NCBI RefSeq assembly: GCF_000472425.1
Contig: NZ_AXAI01000003.1
Location: 374,156 to 438,155, forward strand
Direction of reading: 5' to 3'
DNA from: Bradyrhizobium sp. Tv2a-2
GTDB lineage: Bacteria; Pseudomonadota; Alphaproteobacteria; Rhizobiales; Xanthobacteraceae
DNA length: 64,000 bases
Below are positions 1-9,450 of the stretch, piece by piece (position 1 is the stretch's first letter; every line of letters begins with the position of its first letter). The notes below the pieces were generated by a model. The model did not search any database. It was not told the origin of the DNA and saw nothing but the letters and a program-made list of their open reading frames with translations. A program made the position numbers and the translations under genes.

Positions 1-339
1 GTCGAGACTGTCGGGAATCTTGACAATCGACGCGGCCGGCAGCGCGATCTTCTCACGCGCGCCATTATGGCCGCAGGAGGCCACCACGCGATCGCCGACC
101 TTCAGATCGGTGACGCCGGGGCCGACGCTCTCGATCACGCCGGCAACTTCGGCCGCGGGCGAGAACGGGAAGGGCGGTTTGATCTGGTACTTGCCCTGGA
201 TCATCAGGATGTCGAAAAAATTCAGCGCCGCCGCCTTGATCGCGATCACGGCCTGTCCAGCCTCCGCCACCGGATCGGGGATGTCCGCCAGCACGAGATC
301 GTCGGGTTGGCAAAATTGCGAGCAGAGAATGGCTTTCAT
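1..339 (-). CDS. NADPH:quinone oxidoreductase / zinc-type alcohol dehydrogenase family protein, N-terminal part (cut by window edge)
   Basis: The 113 codons visible begin at ATG 339 and run off the left edge without a stop. The product starts MKAILCSQF, followed by the GroES-like fold of the medium-chain dehydrogenase/reductase superfamily: the AALNFFDILMIQGKYQ segment, FPFSPAAEVAGVIESVG and VGDRVVA are the classic quinone-oxidoreductase signatures. Such enzymes reduce quinones or enoyl thioesters with NADPH and usually lack catalytic zinc. The NADPH-binding Rossmann domain lies outside the window, so the substrate cannot be predicted. It is divergent from the dienoyl-CoA reductase-type gene on its right. 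Confidence 0.85.
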   Translation of the reverse strand, partial: MKAILCSQFCQPDDLVLADIPDPVAEAGQAVIAIKAAALNFFDILMIQGKYQIKPPFPFSPAAEVAGVIESVGPGVTDLKVGDRVVASCGHNGAREKIALPAASIVKIPDSLD

Positions 340-383
340 GGATACACCCGGGTTTCGGTCGCAGAGTTGATGATTCCAGCTTG

Positions 384-420
384 TCATTGCGAGCGCGGCG
401 AAGCAATCCAGCGCGGCACA
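384..420. repeat. partial copy of the GCAATCCAG-type intergenic palindrome
   Basis: The arm TCATTGCGAG...GAAGCAATCCAG matches the left arm of the complete palindrome at 24036-24123. The right arm is degenerate here (about 428-470, with ATTGCCTCGTCGCG and GCCATTCTC). It lies between the divergent quinone oxidoreductase and SDR genes. Confidence 0.6.
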
Positions 421-497
421 AAGATGATGAATTGCCTCGTCGCGTGCGCCATTCTCAACTGCGGGGCGTGGCGGCCGGCTCAGGGAGGAATAGAACA

Positions 498-1337
498 ATG
501 TTTGAAAAGAACCTGCTGAAGGACAAGCGCATCCTCGTCACCGGCGGTGGTAGCGGACTTGGCGCCGCAATGGGCCGCCGCTTCCTGGAGCTCGGTGCCG
601 AGATCGTCATTTGCGGCCGCAGGCGGGAACTCCTGGAAACGACCGCAGCAGAGCTGCGAGCGGCCACGGGCGGCACGGTCAGTGCGATCGCCTGCGACAT
701 CCGCGATGGAGCCGGCGTCGATGCCATGATGGACGAGATCTGGCGCGAGGCGCCGCTCGACATCCTGGTCAACAATGCCGCGGCGACCTTTATCGCGCAG
801 ACGGAGCAGCTGTCATTCCGTGCGGCGGATGCCATCCTCGCGCCAACTCTGCATGGCACCATGTATTGCACGATCGCAACAGGCAGACGCTGGATCGAAG
901 GCGGTCACAAAGGCGTGGTGCTCTCGATCCTATCGACCTCCACCATCACCGGCCGCGCCTTCACCGTGCCCTCGGCGATGGCGAAATCGGCGGTACTTGC
1001 GATGACCAGGAGTCTTGCGGTGGAGTGGGGACCGAAGGGCATCCGCACGGTGGCGATCGCGCCGGGCGCGTTTCCGACGCCTGGTGCCTCGGGCCAGCTG
1101 CGCCCGGAGGGCCGCGACTCCGGCTGGGCCGCGCGCAATCCGCTCGGCCGCGTCGGCGAGCACCGCGAGCTCGCCGATCTTGCAAGCTTCCTGATCTCGG
1201 ATGCCGCCGCCTATATCAATGGTGAGATGGTGGTGCAGGACGGTGGCGCACATCTGCGCTCGTCCGGCGCCGAAGATCTGCTGCAATGGAGCGAAGCGCG
1301 GTGGCGCGATCTGCGCGCGTCGCGCGGCAAAAGCTAG
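498..1337 (+). CDS. short-chain dehydrogenase of the 2,4-dienoyl-CoA reductase type
   Basis: 279 aa. The start at ATG 498 is preceded by GGAGGAA at 484-490 and places the NAD(P)-binding motif TGGGSGLG near residue 15, as usual for SDRs; longer in-frame starts run into repeat-like DNA. NNAAA (structural motif) and an Asp-Gly-Gly C-terminal segment are present. The usual YxxxK is replaced by SAMAK (Ser159, Lys163) inside FTVPSAMAKSAV. This matches mitochondrial/peroxisomal 2,4-dienoyl-CoA reductases, which use Ser and Lys here plus an upstream Tyr. The likely role is NADPH-dependent reduction of dienoyl-CoA during beta-oxidation of unsaturated fatty acids. The family assignment is firm; the exact substrate is inferred. 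Confidence 0.8.
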   Translation: MFEKNLLKDKRILVTGGGSGLGAAMGRRFLELGAEIVICGRRRELLETTAAELRAATGGTVSAIACDIRDGAGVDAMMDEIWREAPLDILVNNAAATFIAQTEQLSFRAADAILAPTLHGTMYCTIATGRRWIEGGHKGVVLSILSTSTITGRAFTVPSAMAKSAVLAMTRSLAVEWGPKGIRTVAIAPGAFPTPGASGQLRPEGRDSGWAARNPLGRVGEHRELADLASFLISDAAAYINGEMVVQDGGAHLRSSGAEDLLQWSEARWRDLRASRGKS

Positions 1338-1513
1338 GCTAAGATGAGACCGCAATTAGCGAAGCGTTAGTTACCAAGGGGCTAAATACGAAGGCCAAGT
1401 GACGATCGTTCGTGGTTTCCTTTCGACGAATCGCAATCACGGCGATGGCTCGCCTTGTACGTTCCAATCTCGGGCCATCTTCCAGTCACAATATTGGAGG
1501 AACCAACCGCACC

Positions 1514-2125
1514 ATGTGGTTTCGGCGGGCGCTGACAATCTTGGCCATCAACGGGCTGGCGTGCGGGGTTGCCGACCTCGCGCTGGCGCAGGCTGCGCCA
1601 TCTCCAAAGCCCGCGAAGACCACGGCCAAGCCGGCGGCAGCGCCGAAATCGCCGGCAGCTGCTGTGGCAGGTGGCGCCGAGCCTGTCCTCATCGGCCAGT
1701 TCGGTACCTGGGGCGCCTACACCGCGACCCCGAACGGCAAGAAGGTGTGCTTTGCGCTGGCCAAGCCCACCTCGTCCAAGACCAATCCGCCGAACCGGCC
1801 GCGCGATCCGGCCTTTGCCTTCGTCTCGACGCGGCCTTCGGAGAAGGTCTTTAACGAGGTCTCGGTCATGATCGGCTATGCCCTCAAGCCGGGATCGGAA
1901 TCGACGCTCGAGGTCGGCGGCGCGAGTTACGCGATGTACACCCAGGGCGACGGGCTCTGGATCAAGAATGCTGCAGAAGAGGAGCGCATGGTCGAGGCCA
2001 TGCGCCGCGCCGCGGACGCCGTGGTCAAGGGCGTCTCAGCCAAGGGCACCGAGACGACCGACACTTTCTCGCTGAAAGGCCTGTCCCAGGCGCTCGATCG
2101 CATCGCGCAGGACTGCAAGCGCTAG
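1514..2125 (+). CDS. invasion-associated locus B (IalB) family exported protein
   Basis: 203 aa. The ATG at 1514 follows TTGGAGGAACC (about 1494-1503), and the first ~25 residues form a signal peptide (MWFRRALTILAINGLACGVADLALA). A Lys/Ala/Pro-rich linker then leads into an IalB domain beginning near FGTWGAYTATPNGKKVCFALAKP. IalB was named in Bartonella, where it promotes erythrocyte entry; in free-living and symbiotic Rhizobiales it is a common periplasmic or envelope protein of unknown biochemical role. The gene stands alone, 71 bases before rlmN. Confidence 0.8.
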   Translation: MWFRRALTILAINGLACGVADLALAQAAPSPKPAKTTAKPAAAPKSPAAAVAGGAEPVLIGQFGTWGAYTATPNGKKVCFALAKPTSSKTNPPNRPRDPAFAFVSTRPSEKVFNEVSVMIGYALKPGSESTLEVGGASYAMYTQGDGLWIKNAAEEERMVEAMRRAADAVVKGVSAKGTETTDTFSLKGLSQALDRIAQDCKR

Positions 2126-2196
2126 GGTTATTTTAGATAGAAATCGGGTGTTTTGCTGCCTTTCCAGCGCGAGCGGGAAGGCTTATTTGATGAGAC

Positions 2197-3408
2197 ATGA
2201 CCGACCTCATGACATCAGCTAGCGGAGGCGCGACCGCGCCCTTGGAAAAAACGCCGCTCGAGACCTATGTGCCGCCGGCCAAGCCGTCGCTGATCGGCCT
2301 GTCGCGCGCCGAGCTCGCCGATCGTCTCGGGGAGATCGGGATCGCACCGGCGCAGCGCAGGATGCGGGTGCAGCAGCTCTGGCACTGGATCTATTTCCGT
2401 GGCGCCAAAAGCTTCGAGGAGATGACATCGATCTCCAAGGATACCCGCGCGGAGCTCGCCGGGCATTTTACCGTCGACCGGCCCGAGGTCGTTGCTGAGC
2501 AGATCTCCAATGACGGTACCCGCAAATGGCTGCTGCGGCTGCCATCGGGCGACAAGCTCGAAAGGCCGCATGAGGTCGAGTGCGTCTATATTCCCGAGAC
2601 CGACCGCGGCACGCTCTGCGTATCCTCCCAGGTCGGCTGCACCCTCAATTGCTCCTTCTGCCACACCGGCACGCAGCGGCTGGTGCGCAACCTCACGGCC
2701 GGCGAGATCGTTGGCCAAGTGATGGTGGCGCGGGATCGTCTGAATGACTGGGCCGACCGCGAGAGCGGCGGCCGGCTCGTCACCAACATCGTCATGATGG
2801 GCATGGGCGAGCCGCTCTATAATTTCGATGCGGTGCGCGATGCGCTTTTGATCGTCGCCGATAATGAAGGCATCGGGATCTCGCGCCGGCGCATCACGCT
2901 GTCGACCTCCGGCGTGGTGCCGAACATCATCCGTGCCGGCGACGAGATCGGGGTGATGCTGGCGATCTCGCTGCACGCGGTGCGCGACGAATTGCGCAAC
3001 GAGCTCGTGCCGCTCAACCGCAAATATCCGATAGCCGAGTTGCTGCAGGCCTGCCGCGACTATCCCGGCGCGTCGAATGCTCGACGCATCACCTTCGAAT
3101 ATGTGATGCTCAAGGGCGTCAACGATTCGCTCGACGATGCCAGGCTCCTGGTCAAGCTGCTCAAGGGCATTCCTGCCAAGATCAACCTGATACCGTTCAA
3201 TCCGTGGCCGGGCACCGCTTACGAATGCTCGGACTGGGACGAGATTGAAAAATTCTCCGAATACATCTTCAACGCCGGCTACTCTTCGCCGGTGCGCACG
3301 CCGCGCGGCCGCGACATCCTCGCCGCCTGCGGGCAGTTGAAATCGGAGACCGAAAAACTCTCCGCGCGCGAGCGCCAGGCGTTGCGCGCCATGGCCATGA
3401 CGGATTGA
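2197..3408 (+). CDS. rlmN: dual-specificity 23S rRNA A2503 / tRNA A37 C2-methyltransferase RlmN
   Basis: 403 aa radical-SAM methyltransferase that forms m2A at 23S rRNA position 2503 and at tRNA position 37. The iron-sulfur cluster motif CTLNCSFC gives Cys148, Cys152 and Cys155. [25 protein letters not shown] and the C-terminal [12 protein letters not shown] segment with the conserved catalytic Cys are all recognisable. The length is typical of alphaproteobacterial RlmN, with about 30 extra N-terminal residues. It is monocistronic; the following 160 bases contain a palindromic repeat. Confidence 0.97.
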   Translation: MTDLMTSASGGATAPLEKTPLETYVPPAKPSLIGLSRAELADRLGEIGIAPAQRRMRVQQLWHWIYFRGAKSFEEMTSISKDTRAELAGHFTVDRPEVVAEQISNDGTRKWLLRLPSGDKLERPHEVECVYIPETDRGTLCVSSQVGCTLNCSFCHTGTQRLVRNLTAGEIVGQVMVARDRLNDWADRESGGRLVTNIVMMGMGEPLYNFDAVRDALLIVADNEGIGISRRRITLSTSGVVPNIIRAGDEIGVMLAISLHAVRDELRNELVPLNRKYPIAELLQACRDYPGASNARRITFEYVMLKGVNDSLDDARLLVKLLKGIPAKINLIPFNPWPGTAYECSDWDEIEKFSEYIFNAGYSSPVRTPRGRDILAACGQLKSETEKLSARERQALRAMAMTD

Positions 3409-3443
3409 GAATCTGTAGTGTCGCCTAATTCGTCTGTACAAGT

Positions 3444-3547
3444 GAAGCGAAGCAATCCAGAACCCCACGTGCGGCTCCGGATTGCTTCGTCGCGGAGCCT
3501 GTCATCGGGCCGCGCTTGCGCGGACCCGGTGGCTCCTCGCAATGAGG
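3444..3547. repeat. composite palindromic intergenic repeat (GCAATCCAG and GTCCCGG-like arms)
   Basis: GAAGCAATCCAGAA pairs imperfectly with CCGGATTGCTTC about 30 bases later, and a second arm set GGGCCGCGCTTGCGCGGACCC plus CTCGCAATGAGG follows. It is the same family as at 24036-24123, but mosaic. It fills the gap between rlmN and the small membrane-protein gene and may end rlmN transcripts. Confidence 0.7.
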
Positions 3548-3569
3548 CAAGCATCGGTGGTTACCCTGC

Positions 3570-4061
3570 ATGGCGCTGATCGGCCGCCTTCTTGTTATCT
3601 TCCTCGCGTTCCTCGCCGCCTGCCTTGCAGCGGGGATCATTGTCGTCAGCGCGCTTTTGTTTCCGGAGTTCAGTGAGCTCGGCACCGGCCCGGTGGACGA
3701 GGGCGCGCTGGATGTTCTGCTCGGCTTCAGCTTCATCATCGTATCAGGCTTTGCGCTGGTGCCGGCGACGCTCATCGCCGCGATCACCGAGGCTTTCTAT
3801 ATCCGCGGGCCCCTGACCTATGCGATCGGCGGCGGCTTCATGGGGTTGGCCTGTTATCTCGGCCTGGTTCCCTTCGATACCGACACGTGGCAGTTCGAGG
3901 GCGTCGTCCGGCGGCACCTGGAAATCATGACCGGCGCCGGCATTGTCGCGGGCCTTGTCTACTGGCTGATTGCTGGCCGCAACGCAGGCGCCTGGCGCAA
4001 GCCGCCGCCCCGCCTCGACCCGCCACCGCCGCTCCCTTCGGCCTCGCGGCCGCCGTTGTGA
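3570..4061 (+). CDS. small integral membrane protein of unknown function
   Basis: 163 aa. I do not recognise a named family. The sequence shows about four hydrophobic segments: residues ~5-30 (IGRLLVIFLAFLAACLAAG...), ~48-70 (LLGFSFIIVSGFALVPAT), ~80-100 (GPLTYAIGGGFMGLACYLGL) and ~120-137 (TGAGIVAGLVYWLIAGR). A short Pro-rich, Arg-containing tail (PPPRLDPPPPLPSASRPP) is presumably cytoplasmic. The start is chosen because the first transmembrane segment begins directly after it. No operon partner is clear: rlmN lies upstream beyond a repeat and a PAP2 gene lies 132 bases downstream. Confidence 0.65.
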   Translation: MALIGRLLVIFLAFLAACLAAGIIVVSALLFPEFSELGTGPVDEGALDVLLGFSFIIVSGFALVPATLIAAITEAFYIRGPLTYAIGGGFMGLACYLGLVPFDTDTWQFEGVVRRHLEIMTGAGIVAGLVYWLIAGRNAGAWRKPPPRLDPPPPLPSASRPPL

Positions 4062-4075
4062 GGCTTGTTCAGTGA

Positions 4076-4152
4076 TTTCGGGGCGATGCGCCAGTATCGA
4101 ACCCGGAATCTCGAGATTCCGGGTCTGCGCTGCGCGCAGCCCGGAATGACGG
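4076..4152. repeat. intergenic palindrome, CCCGGAATG family, with a 24-bp perfect core
   Basis: Bases 4101-4124 form a perfect 24-bp palindrome centred on CTCGAG. It is flanked by GGGGCGATGCG on the left and GCGCGCAGCCCGGAATGACGG on the right. Related copies lie at 21421-21519, 47647-47727 and 56331-56441. Confidence 0.85.
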
Positions 4153-4193
4153 CAGGGGTTTTCACATCTGCCTCGCTCCGCTAAACCGCGCTC

Positions 4194-4970
4194 ATGAATC
4201 GGACCGGACTTTTCATCGCACTGGCGATCGCGCTCGTCATCGGGCTGTTGTTCGCCGTCTATCCCGAGCTCGATCTCAAGCTGGCGGCGCTGTTCTATGA
4301 TCCTGAGACGCGGACCTTTCCGCTGAAGCAGGACTGGCTCGCGTCGCTGGCGCGCGACGGTGCGATGTGGATCGCCTGGGGGCTTGCTGTACCCGCGATC
4401 GGTTCGCTTTTGATCAAGCTGATCCGGCCGGACCGGCCGCTTCTGATGTCGGGCCGCGCGATTGTGTTCCTGCTGCTCACGATGACGCTGTCGGCGGGCG
4501 TGCTGACCAATTTCACCTTCAAGACTTATTGGGGCCGGCCGCGCCCGGTGCTGGTGACGGAGTTCAACGGTGATCTGCCTTTTGTGGCCTGGTGGGATCC
4601 GCGCGGGCGCTGCGGGCATAACTGCTCGTTCTTCTCCGGTGAGGGCGCGACCGCGTTCTGGACCATCGCGCCGGCCGCGCTGACGCCGCCGGCGTGGCGG
4701 CCCCTGGCCTACGCGGCGGCAACCCTGTTCGGGCTGACGACCAGCGTGCTGCGCATGGCCTTTGGCGGCCATTTCTTCACCGACGTTGCCGCCGCGGGCC
4801 TGGTGTCGTTTTTCGTGATCTGGCTCGCCCACGGCTATATTTACCGCTGGCCGCGCACCCGCCTGTCGGACGCGGCCATCGACGCTGCGATCACCCGCTT
4901 CGCCTGGCCCGGCTATCGGCTCCGCCAGCGCCTGTTCGGCCGCAAAACAGGACCTGCGTCGTCGGTATGA
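4194..4970 (+). CDS. PAP2-family membrane phosphatase (lipid phosphatase)
   Basis: 258 aa membrane protein with the three motifs of the type-2 phosphatidic acid phosphatase superfamily: KTYWGRPRP (C1), the PSGH-equivalent FFSGEGA (C2) and LRMAFGGHFFTDV (C3, nucleophilic His followed by Asp). Transmembrane helices surround them (residues ~5-22, ~58-78, ~88-107 and near the C-terminus). Relatives dephosphorylate lipid A, phosphatidylglycerol phosphate or undecaprenyl pyrophosphate at the periplasmic face. LpxE/LpxF-type lipid A phosphatases are plausible in this order, but the substrate cannot be assigned. In C2 the catalytic His is replaced by Glu, a variation seen in some LpxF-like proteins. 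Confidence 0.8.
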   Translation: MNRTGLFIALAIALVIGLLFAVYPELDLKLAALFYDPETRTFPLKQDWLASLARDGAMWIAWGLAVPAIGSLLIKLIRPDRPLLMSGRAIVFLLLTMTLSAGVLTNFTFKTYWGRPRPVLVTEFNGDLPFVAWWDPRGRCGHNCSFFSGEGATAFWTIAPAALTPPAWRPLAYAAATLFGLTTSVLRMAFGGHFFTDVAAAGLVSFFVIWLAHGYIYRWPRTRLSDAAIDAAITRFAWPGYRLRQRLFGRKTGPASSV

Positions 4971-5054
4971 GTGGCGTCAATCGCGGCCGGCCGCCATTAA
5001 ACGCGTGCCGATGTCGGCGAAATTTGATATTCGCGGCCCTCAAGTCGCAAATGA

Positions 5055-6422
<1,368 letters not shown>

Positions 6423-6483
6423 GTCGCGCGTGAGAGGCCATCCTCGCTGTCCTTGCAGCATCGGTATCACGACGCAAAAACAA

Positions 6484-6511
6484 AAATGGCCGGGATCGCT
6501 CCCGGCCATTT
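6484..6511. terminator. bidirectional intrinsic terminator between argG and the OmpA gene
   Basis: An 11-bp perfect stem, AAATGGCCGGG / CCCGGCCATTT, with loop ATCGCT lies 62 bases after the argG stop and 22 bases from the stop of the converging gene. A-rich and T-rich flanks suit termination in both directions. Confidence 0.85.
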
Positions 6512-6532
6512 GCATTTCGTCTCCGTCTACCC

Positions 6533-8392
6533 TCACCGCGGCGGCGCGATGCCCGGCGGGGGCGGGGGCAGCGATGCGGCGGCGCCGTTGAGCAGCGGGG
6601 TGATGCGGCGGATGGTGACGCGCCGGTTGACCCGGCTCGGTCCATCGGTCTGCTCCTTCAGATATTGCGAGCCATAACCCTGCGAGGTCAGGTTCTCGGC
6701 CGGCACGCCGAATTGCTGGGTCAGCAGCTCGGCCGCGGATTCGGCGCGGCGGTCCGACAGCGACAGGTTGTCGGTGTCGTTGCCGGTCGCATCCGTGTGG
6801 CCCTCGATCAGGAACACCTCGCGCGGGTTGCGCTGGATGGCGCGGTTGAGGCCGTCGGCGATCGCCTGCAGCTTCGCGGCTTGGTCGGGAGCAATCTCCC
6901 ATGAGCCGAGCTCGAAGTTGATGGTGTTGACGTCGATGCTCGGCATCAGCATGCGCACGTTCGGGCTGTAGCGGATCTCGTCAAGCGAGTAGCGGCGGTC
7001 GATGCGGTCGACCGGCGGCGCCATCATGGTGTCGTAGATCAGCTCGGGCGGCGCATCCGAAGCATCGACGATGTAGCGATCGTAGGGGATGCGGATGACC
7101 GGCGGCGGCAGGTCGACATAGAAGCCGCCGACCGCGCGCGGATCGCGATAGGAGTTGTCGATGATGACAAACTCCTGGCCGCGCGGGTCGCGTCGGATAC
7201 GCCTGAGCAGCGAGCCGTCGGGTGCAAGCACAGTGATGACCTGTGAGCCGTCAGGCCGCACCACGATGGTGCGCATCTCGTTGCCTACCCGCTGCGTCTG
7301 GATGTCACGCGCGCCGAAGCGGAAGCGTTCCATCTCGTCGTGGCGGACGAAGGCTTCGCCGGAGGGATCGCGAATGATGACGCGGCCGGGCTCGGTGATG
7401 ACGGTTCGTCCGCCTTCCTGCACCTCGCGGCGCTCGGCACGGAAGTCCTCGAGCCGGCGCGGCCCCTGGATCGCGGCCGGGTTCGCCGGCAGCGGCGTCA
7501 GATTCTGCGGCGGCGGAGGCGGCGGCGGTAACGGCGCAGTCACCTGCGGCGGTGCGCGCCGCACCAGCACAGGCGGAGCACTCGCCGGCGGTGCGGCAGT
7601 TTGATTGCCCGGTGCCGTACCCGGACGGCTCGGCGGCGCGCCGGCGCCCTGTGGCGGGGGTGGAGCGGGCGGAGTTGCGCCGGGAGCAGTGCCGGGCCGG
7701 ATCGCCGGCGCACCGGCGGCTGGCGGAGGAGGCGGCGGTGGCGCGGGAGGCTGGGCCGCCGGTGCGGCGTTGGGACGCCCCGCTCCCGGCGCAGGAGAGG
7801 CAGGCGGTGGGACCGCGTGTCCGGGCGCCGGCGTCTCCACGGGACGCTCATGCTGTCCCGGCTGCGGCGCAGGCGCAGGTGACCCTTGCGGGCGTCCCGC
7901 GGGCGGCGTCGGCGGAGGCGGAGGAGCTGGCGGGGTTGGCGCGTGCTGCTGCGGTGCCGGCTGAGCGGTCGGAGGAGCCGGCGGCCTTGGTGCCGCAGGC
8001 GGCGGCGGAGGTGGCGGTTGCACGGGACGCACAGCCGGCGGCGGCGGAGGCGGAGCCGTGGGACGTTGCGGCGGAGGCGGCGCCGGGTGTGGTGTTGCGG
8101 CGGGAGGCGGCGGAGGCGGCGCGGGGTGTGGTGCTGCGGCGGGAGGCGGCGGAGGCGGCGCGGGGCGCGGTGCTACCGCAGGAGGCGGCGGAGGCGGCGT
8201 TGGGGCTCCCTTTGCCGGCGGCTGCTTCGGCGCTTCCCTCGGCGGCTGCTTCGGCTTGCCGTCGGGGCCGAGCTCTTCCCTTTGCGCTTGCGCAACGACG
8301 ATCGGTGCGCCCTCGGCGTGCGATGCGGAGCTTGCAAATTGCATCGCCGTCATGGCGGTCGTGGCAAGCAGCAGGAGACGAAGTTTAGACAT
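6533..8392 (-). CDS. OmpA-family outer-membrane / peptidoglycan-binding protein with long proline-rich N-terminal region
   Basis: 619 aa. A signal peptide (MSKLRLLLLATTAMTAMQFASSASHA) is followed by about 250 residues made largely of Pro and Ala, including 13-residue repeats (see 8066-8185). A charged middle part (RRLEDFRAERREVQEGGRTVITEPGR...) precedes a C-terminal OmpA domain at about residues 480-600. That domain contains NTINFELGSWEI, EGHTDATGNDTDNLSLSDRRAESAAELL and SRVNRRVTI, the residues that bind the diaminopimelate of peptidoglycan. The Pro-rich stretch probably spans the periplasm. Convergent with argG. Confidence 0.85.
   Translation of the reverse strand: MSKLRLLLLATTAMTAMQFASSASHAEGAPIVVAQAQREELGPDGKPKQPPREAPKQPPAKGAPTPPPPPPAVAPRPAPPPPPPAAAPHPAPPPPPPAATPHPAPPPPQRPTAPPPPPPAVRPVQPPPPPPPAAPRPPAPPTAQPAPQQHAPTPPAPPPPPTPPAGRPQGSPAPAPQPGQHERPVETPAPGHAVPPPASPAPGAGRPNAAPAAQPPAPPPPPPPAAGAPAIRPGTAPGATPPAPPPPQGAGAPPSRPGTAPGNQTAAPPASAPPVLVRRAPPQVTAPLPPPPPPPQNLTPLPANPAAIQGPRRLEDFRAERREVQEGGRTVITEPGRVIIRDPSGEAFVRHDEMERFRFGARDIQTQRVGNEMRTIVVRPDGSQVITVLAPDGSLLRRIRRDPRGQEFVIIDNSYRDPRAVGGFYVDLPPPVIRIPYDRYIVDASDAPPELIYDTMMAPPVDRIDRRYSLDEIRYSPNVRMLMPSIDVNTINFELGSWEIAPDQAAKLQAIADGLNRAIQRNPREVFLIEGHTDATGNDTDNLSLSDRRAESAAELLTQQFGVPAENLTSQGYGSQYLKEQTDGPSRVNRRVTIRRITPLLNGAAASLPPPPPGIAPPR
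8066..8185. repeat. 39-bp in-frame tandem repeat within the OmpA gene
   Basis: The segment GGGTGTGGTG (plus strand) recurs at 8085 and 8124, and as GGGCGCGGTG at 8163, with an exact 39-base period. The product therefore has 13-residue repeats of the type APxPAPPPPPPAA. Unit number is the sort of feature that varies between strains. Confidence 0.8.
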
Positions 8393-8651
8393 GTGCTATG
8401 GTTCCCGGAGTCAACGGAAGCGAAAAACGCGGCGATCAACAAATACGGGTTAGGCCGCAATGTGGCGGCGCTGGCGGGCTGACCGGGATATATTTTCGCA
8501 AGACATGGCCCCGGCCTGGAACTTCGTTCATGGCGCATTCAGCCGGTGCTTTCAAATCGAACCTTTGCGCGTCCCCCTGCGACCGTGGGACGCGGAAGGC
8601 GCCGAGCACACGCCGCCATCGTCCGCGAAAGCGGATGATTCGGCCTTGGTG

Positions 8652-8882
8652 CTAATCCGTCGCAGGACTCGGCGTACGCGGCCCTTTCGGTCCGCGCGTT
8701 GGAAGTTCGTCCGGCACGTTGCCTGGTAATTCGTCCGGCACCGGCGCCTCGCCAGGCTCACGCATCGGCGGCGGCGCTTCCGGATTGGGATTGACGGGCG
8801 GACTCTCCGGCGGCGGCTCGGTCGGATGTCCCGGTGTGGGCGGCGGAATGTCCGGTGGTTCGGTGGGCGATGGATTGCCCAT
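8652..8882 (-). CDS. small proline-rich protein, translationally coupled to the PNPOx-like gene
   Basis: 76 aa from ATG 8882, which shares one base with the TGA of the upstream gene (TGATG arrangement); GTG at 8885 is an alternative. About one third of the residues are Pro, with PPxP and PxPP runs (PPDIPPPTPGHP, PPPESPPVNP) and acidic residues, and no membrane segment. I do not recognise a family. The coupling, and its lying exactly after the upstream stop, argue for a real gene; the low-complexity composition argues for caution. It is probably disordered. Confidence 0.5.
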   Translation of the reverse strand: MGNPSPTEPPDIPPPTPGHPTEPPPESPPVNPNPEAPPPMREPGEAPVPDELPGNVPDELPTRGPKGPRTPSPATD

Positions 8883-9379
8883 CACATCGCGACCTTGCGC
8901 TTGTCGCCCACAGCAGGCCGCGTGCCCGAGACCGCCGCGGCCGCCATCTTGACATAGGTGACGAGCGTGCCTGGCGAATCCCAGAACTCCGCTTCATCAG
9001 GAGTGATTTTCAGCAGGCGGATGTTCGGATCGTCGGCGTTGTCCCACCATGCGCGCGCCGGCGTCGCGAATAATTCACCGATCTTGGCGCGGTCGTTCGA
9101 GACGACTGCCTTGCCGCTGACGGAAACATATTTTTGACCGCCGGTGTCGGCAAAGGACAGATTGACGACGGGAGACCGCGCGATCTCGTCGTCTGCATGG
9201 TGGCGCGCATCGGCGAGGAAGTAGACCGCGCCCTCATCGTGCTCGACAAAGGCCGCCATCGGACGCGCCCGCAGCTTCTCGCCGTCGCGTGTCACCAGCA
9301 TGGCATAGCCGATGCGCTTCATCAGTTCCCAGGCGCGGTCGATATCCTGCGGATTGCTGCCGGTACCCTTGTTGGCCAT
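8882..9379 (-). CDS. pyridoxamine 5'-phosphate oxidase-fold (general stress protein 26-like) protein
   Basis: 165 aa. The start at ATG 9379 has a strong GGAG upstream (AAAGGAGCGGGAC). IGYAMLVTRDGEKLRARPMAAF, GAVYFLADARHHADDEIARSPVVNLSFAD and VSVSGKAVVSNDRAKIGEL are typical of the split-barrel flavin-binding family related to PdxH and GSP26. Members bind FMN or F420, but few have known substrates. It is too short and divergent for true PdxH. The downstream proline-rich gene overlaps its stop codon. Confidence 0.8.
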   Translation of the reverse strand: MANKGTGSNPQDIDRAWELMKRIGYAMLVTRDGEKLRARPMAAFVEHDEGAVYFLADARHHADDEIARSPVVNLSFADTGGQKYVSVSGKAVVSNDRAKIGELFATPARAWWDNADDPNIRLLKITPDEAEFWDSPGTLVTYVKMAAAAVSGTRPAVGDKRKVAM

Positions 9380-9450
9380 GTCCCGCTCCTTTCATCGCTG
9401 GAGCGTCAACGGTCCCGTGACGGCGATGTTCCTGAGCGCTGCCGCTGGAA

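Noticed and set aside
1412..1513. N-terminal extension of the IalB gene
   Set aside because: The upstream codons precede the strong GGAGGAACC ribosome-binding site and would destroy the signal peptide.
7552..8388. 278-codon plus-strand frame opposite the OmpA gene
   Set aside because: A reverse reading of the proline repeat DNA gives an Ala/Glu/Arg-rich stretch; the minus strand has signal peptide and OmpA domain.
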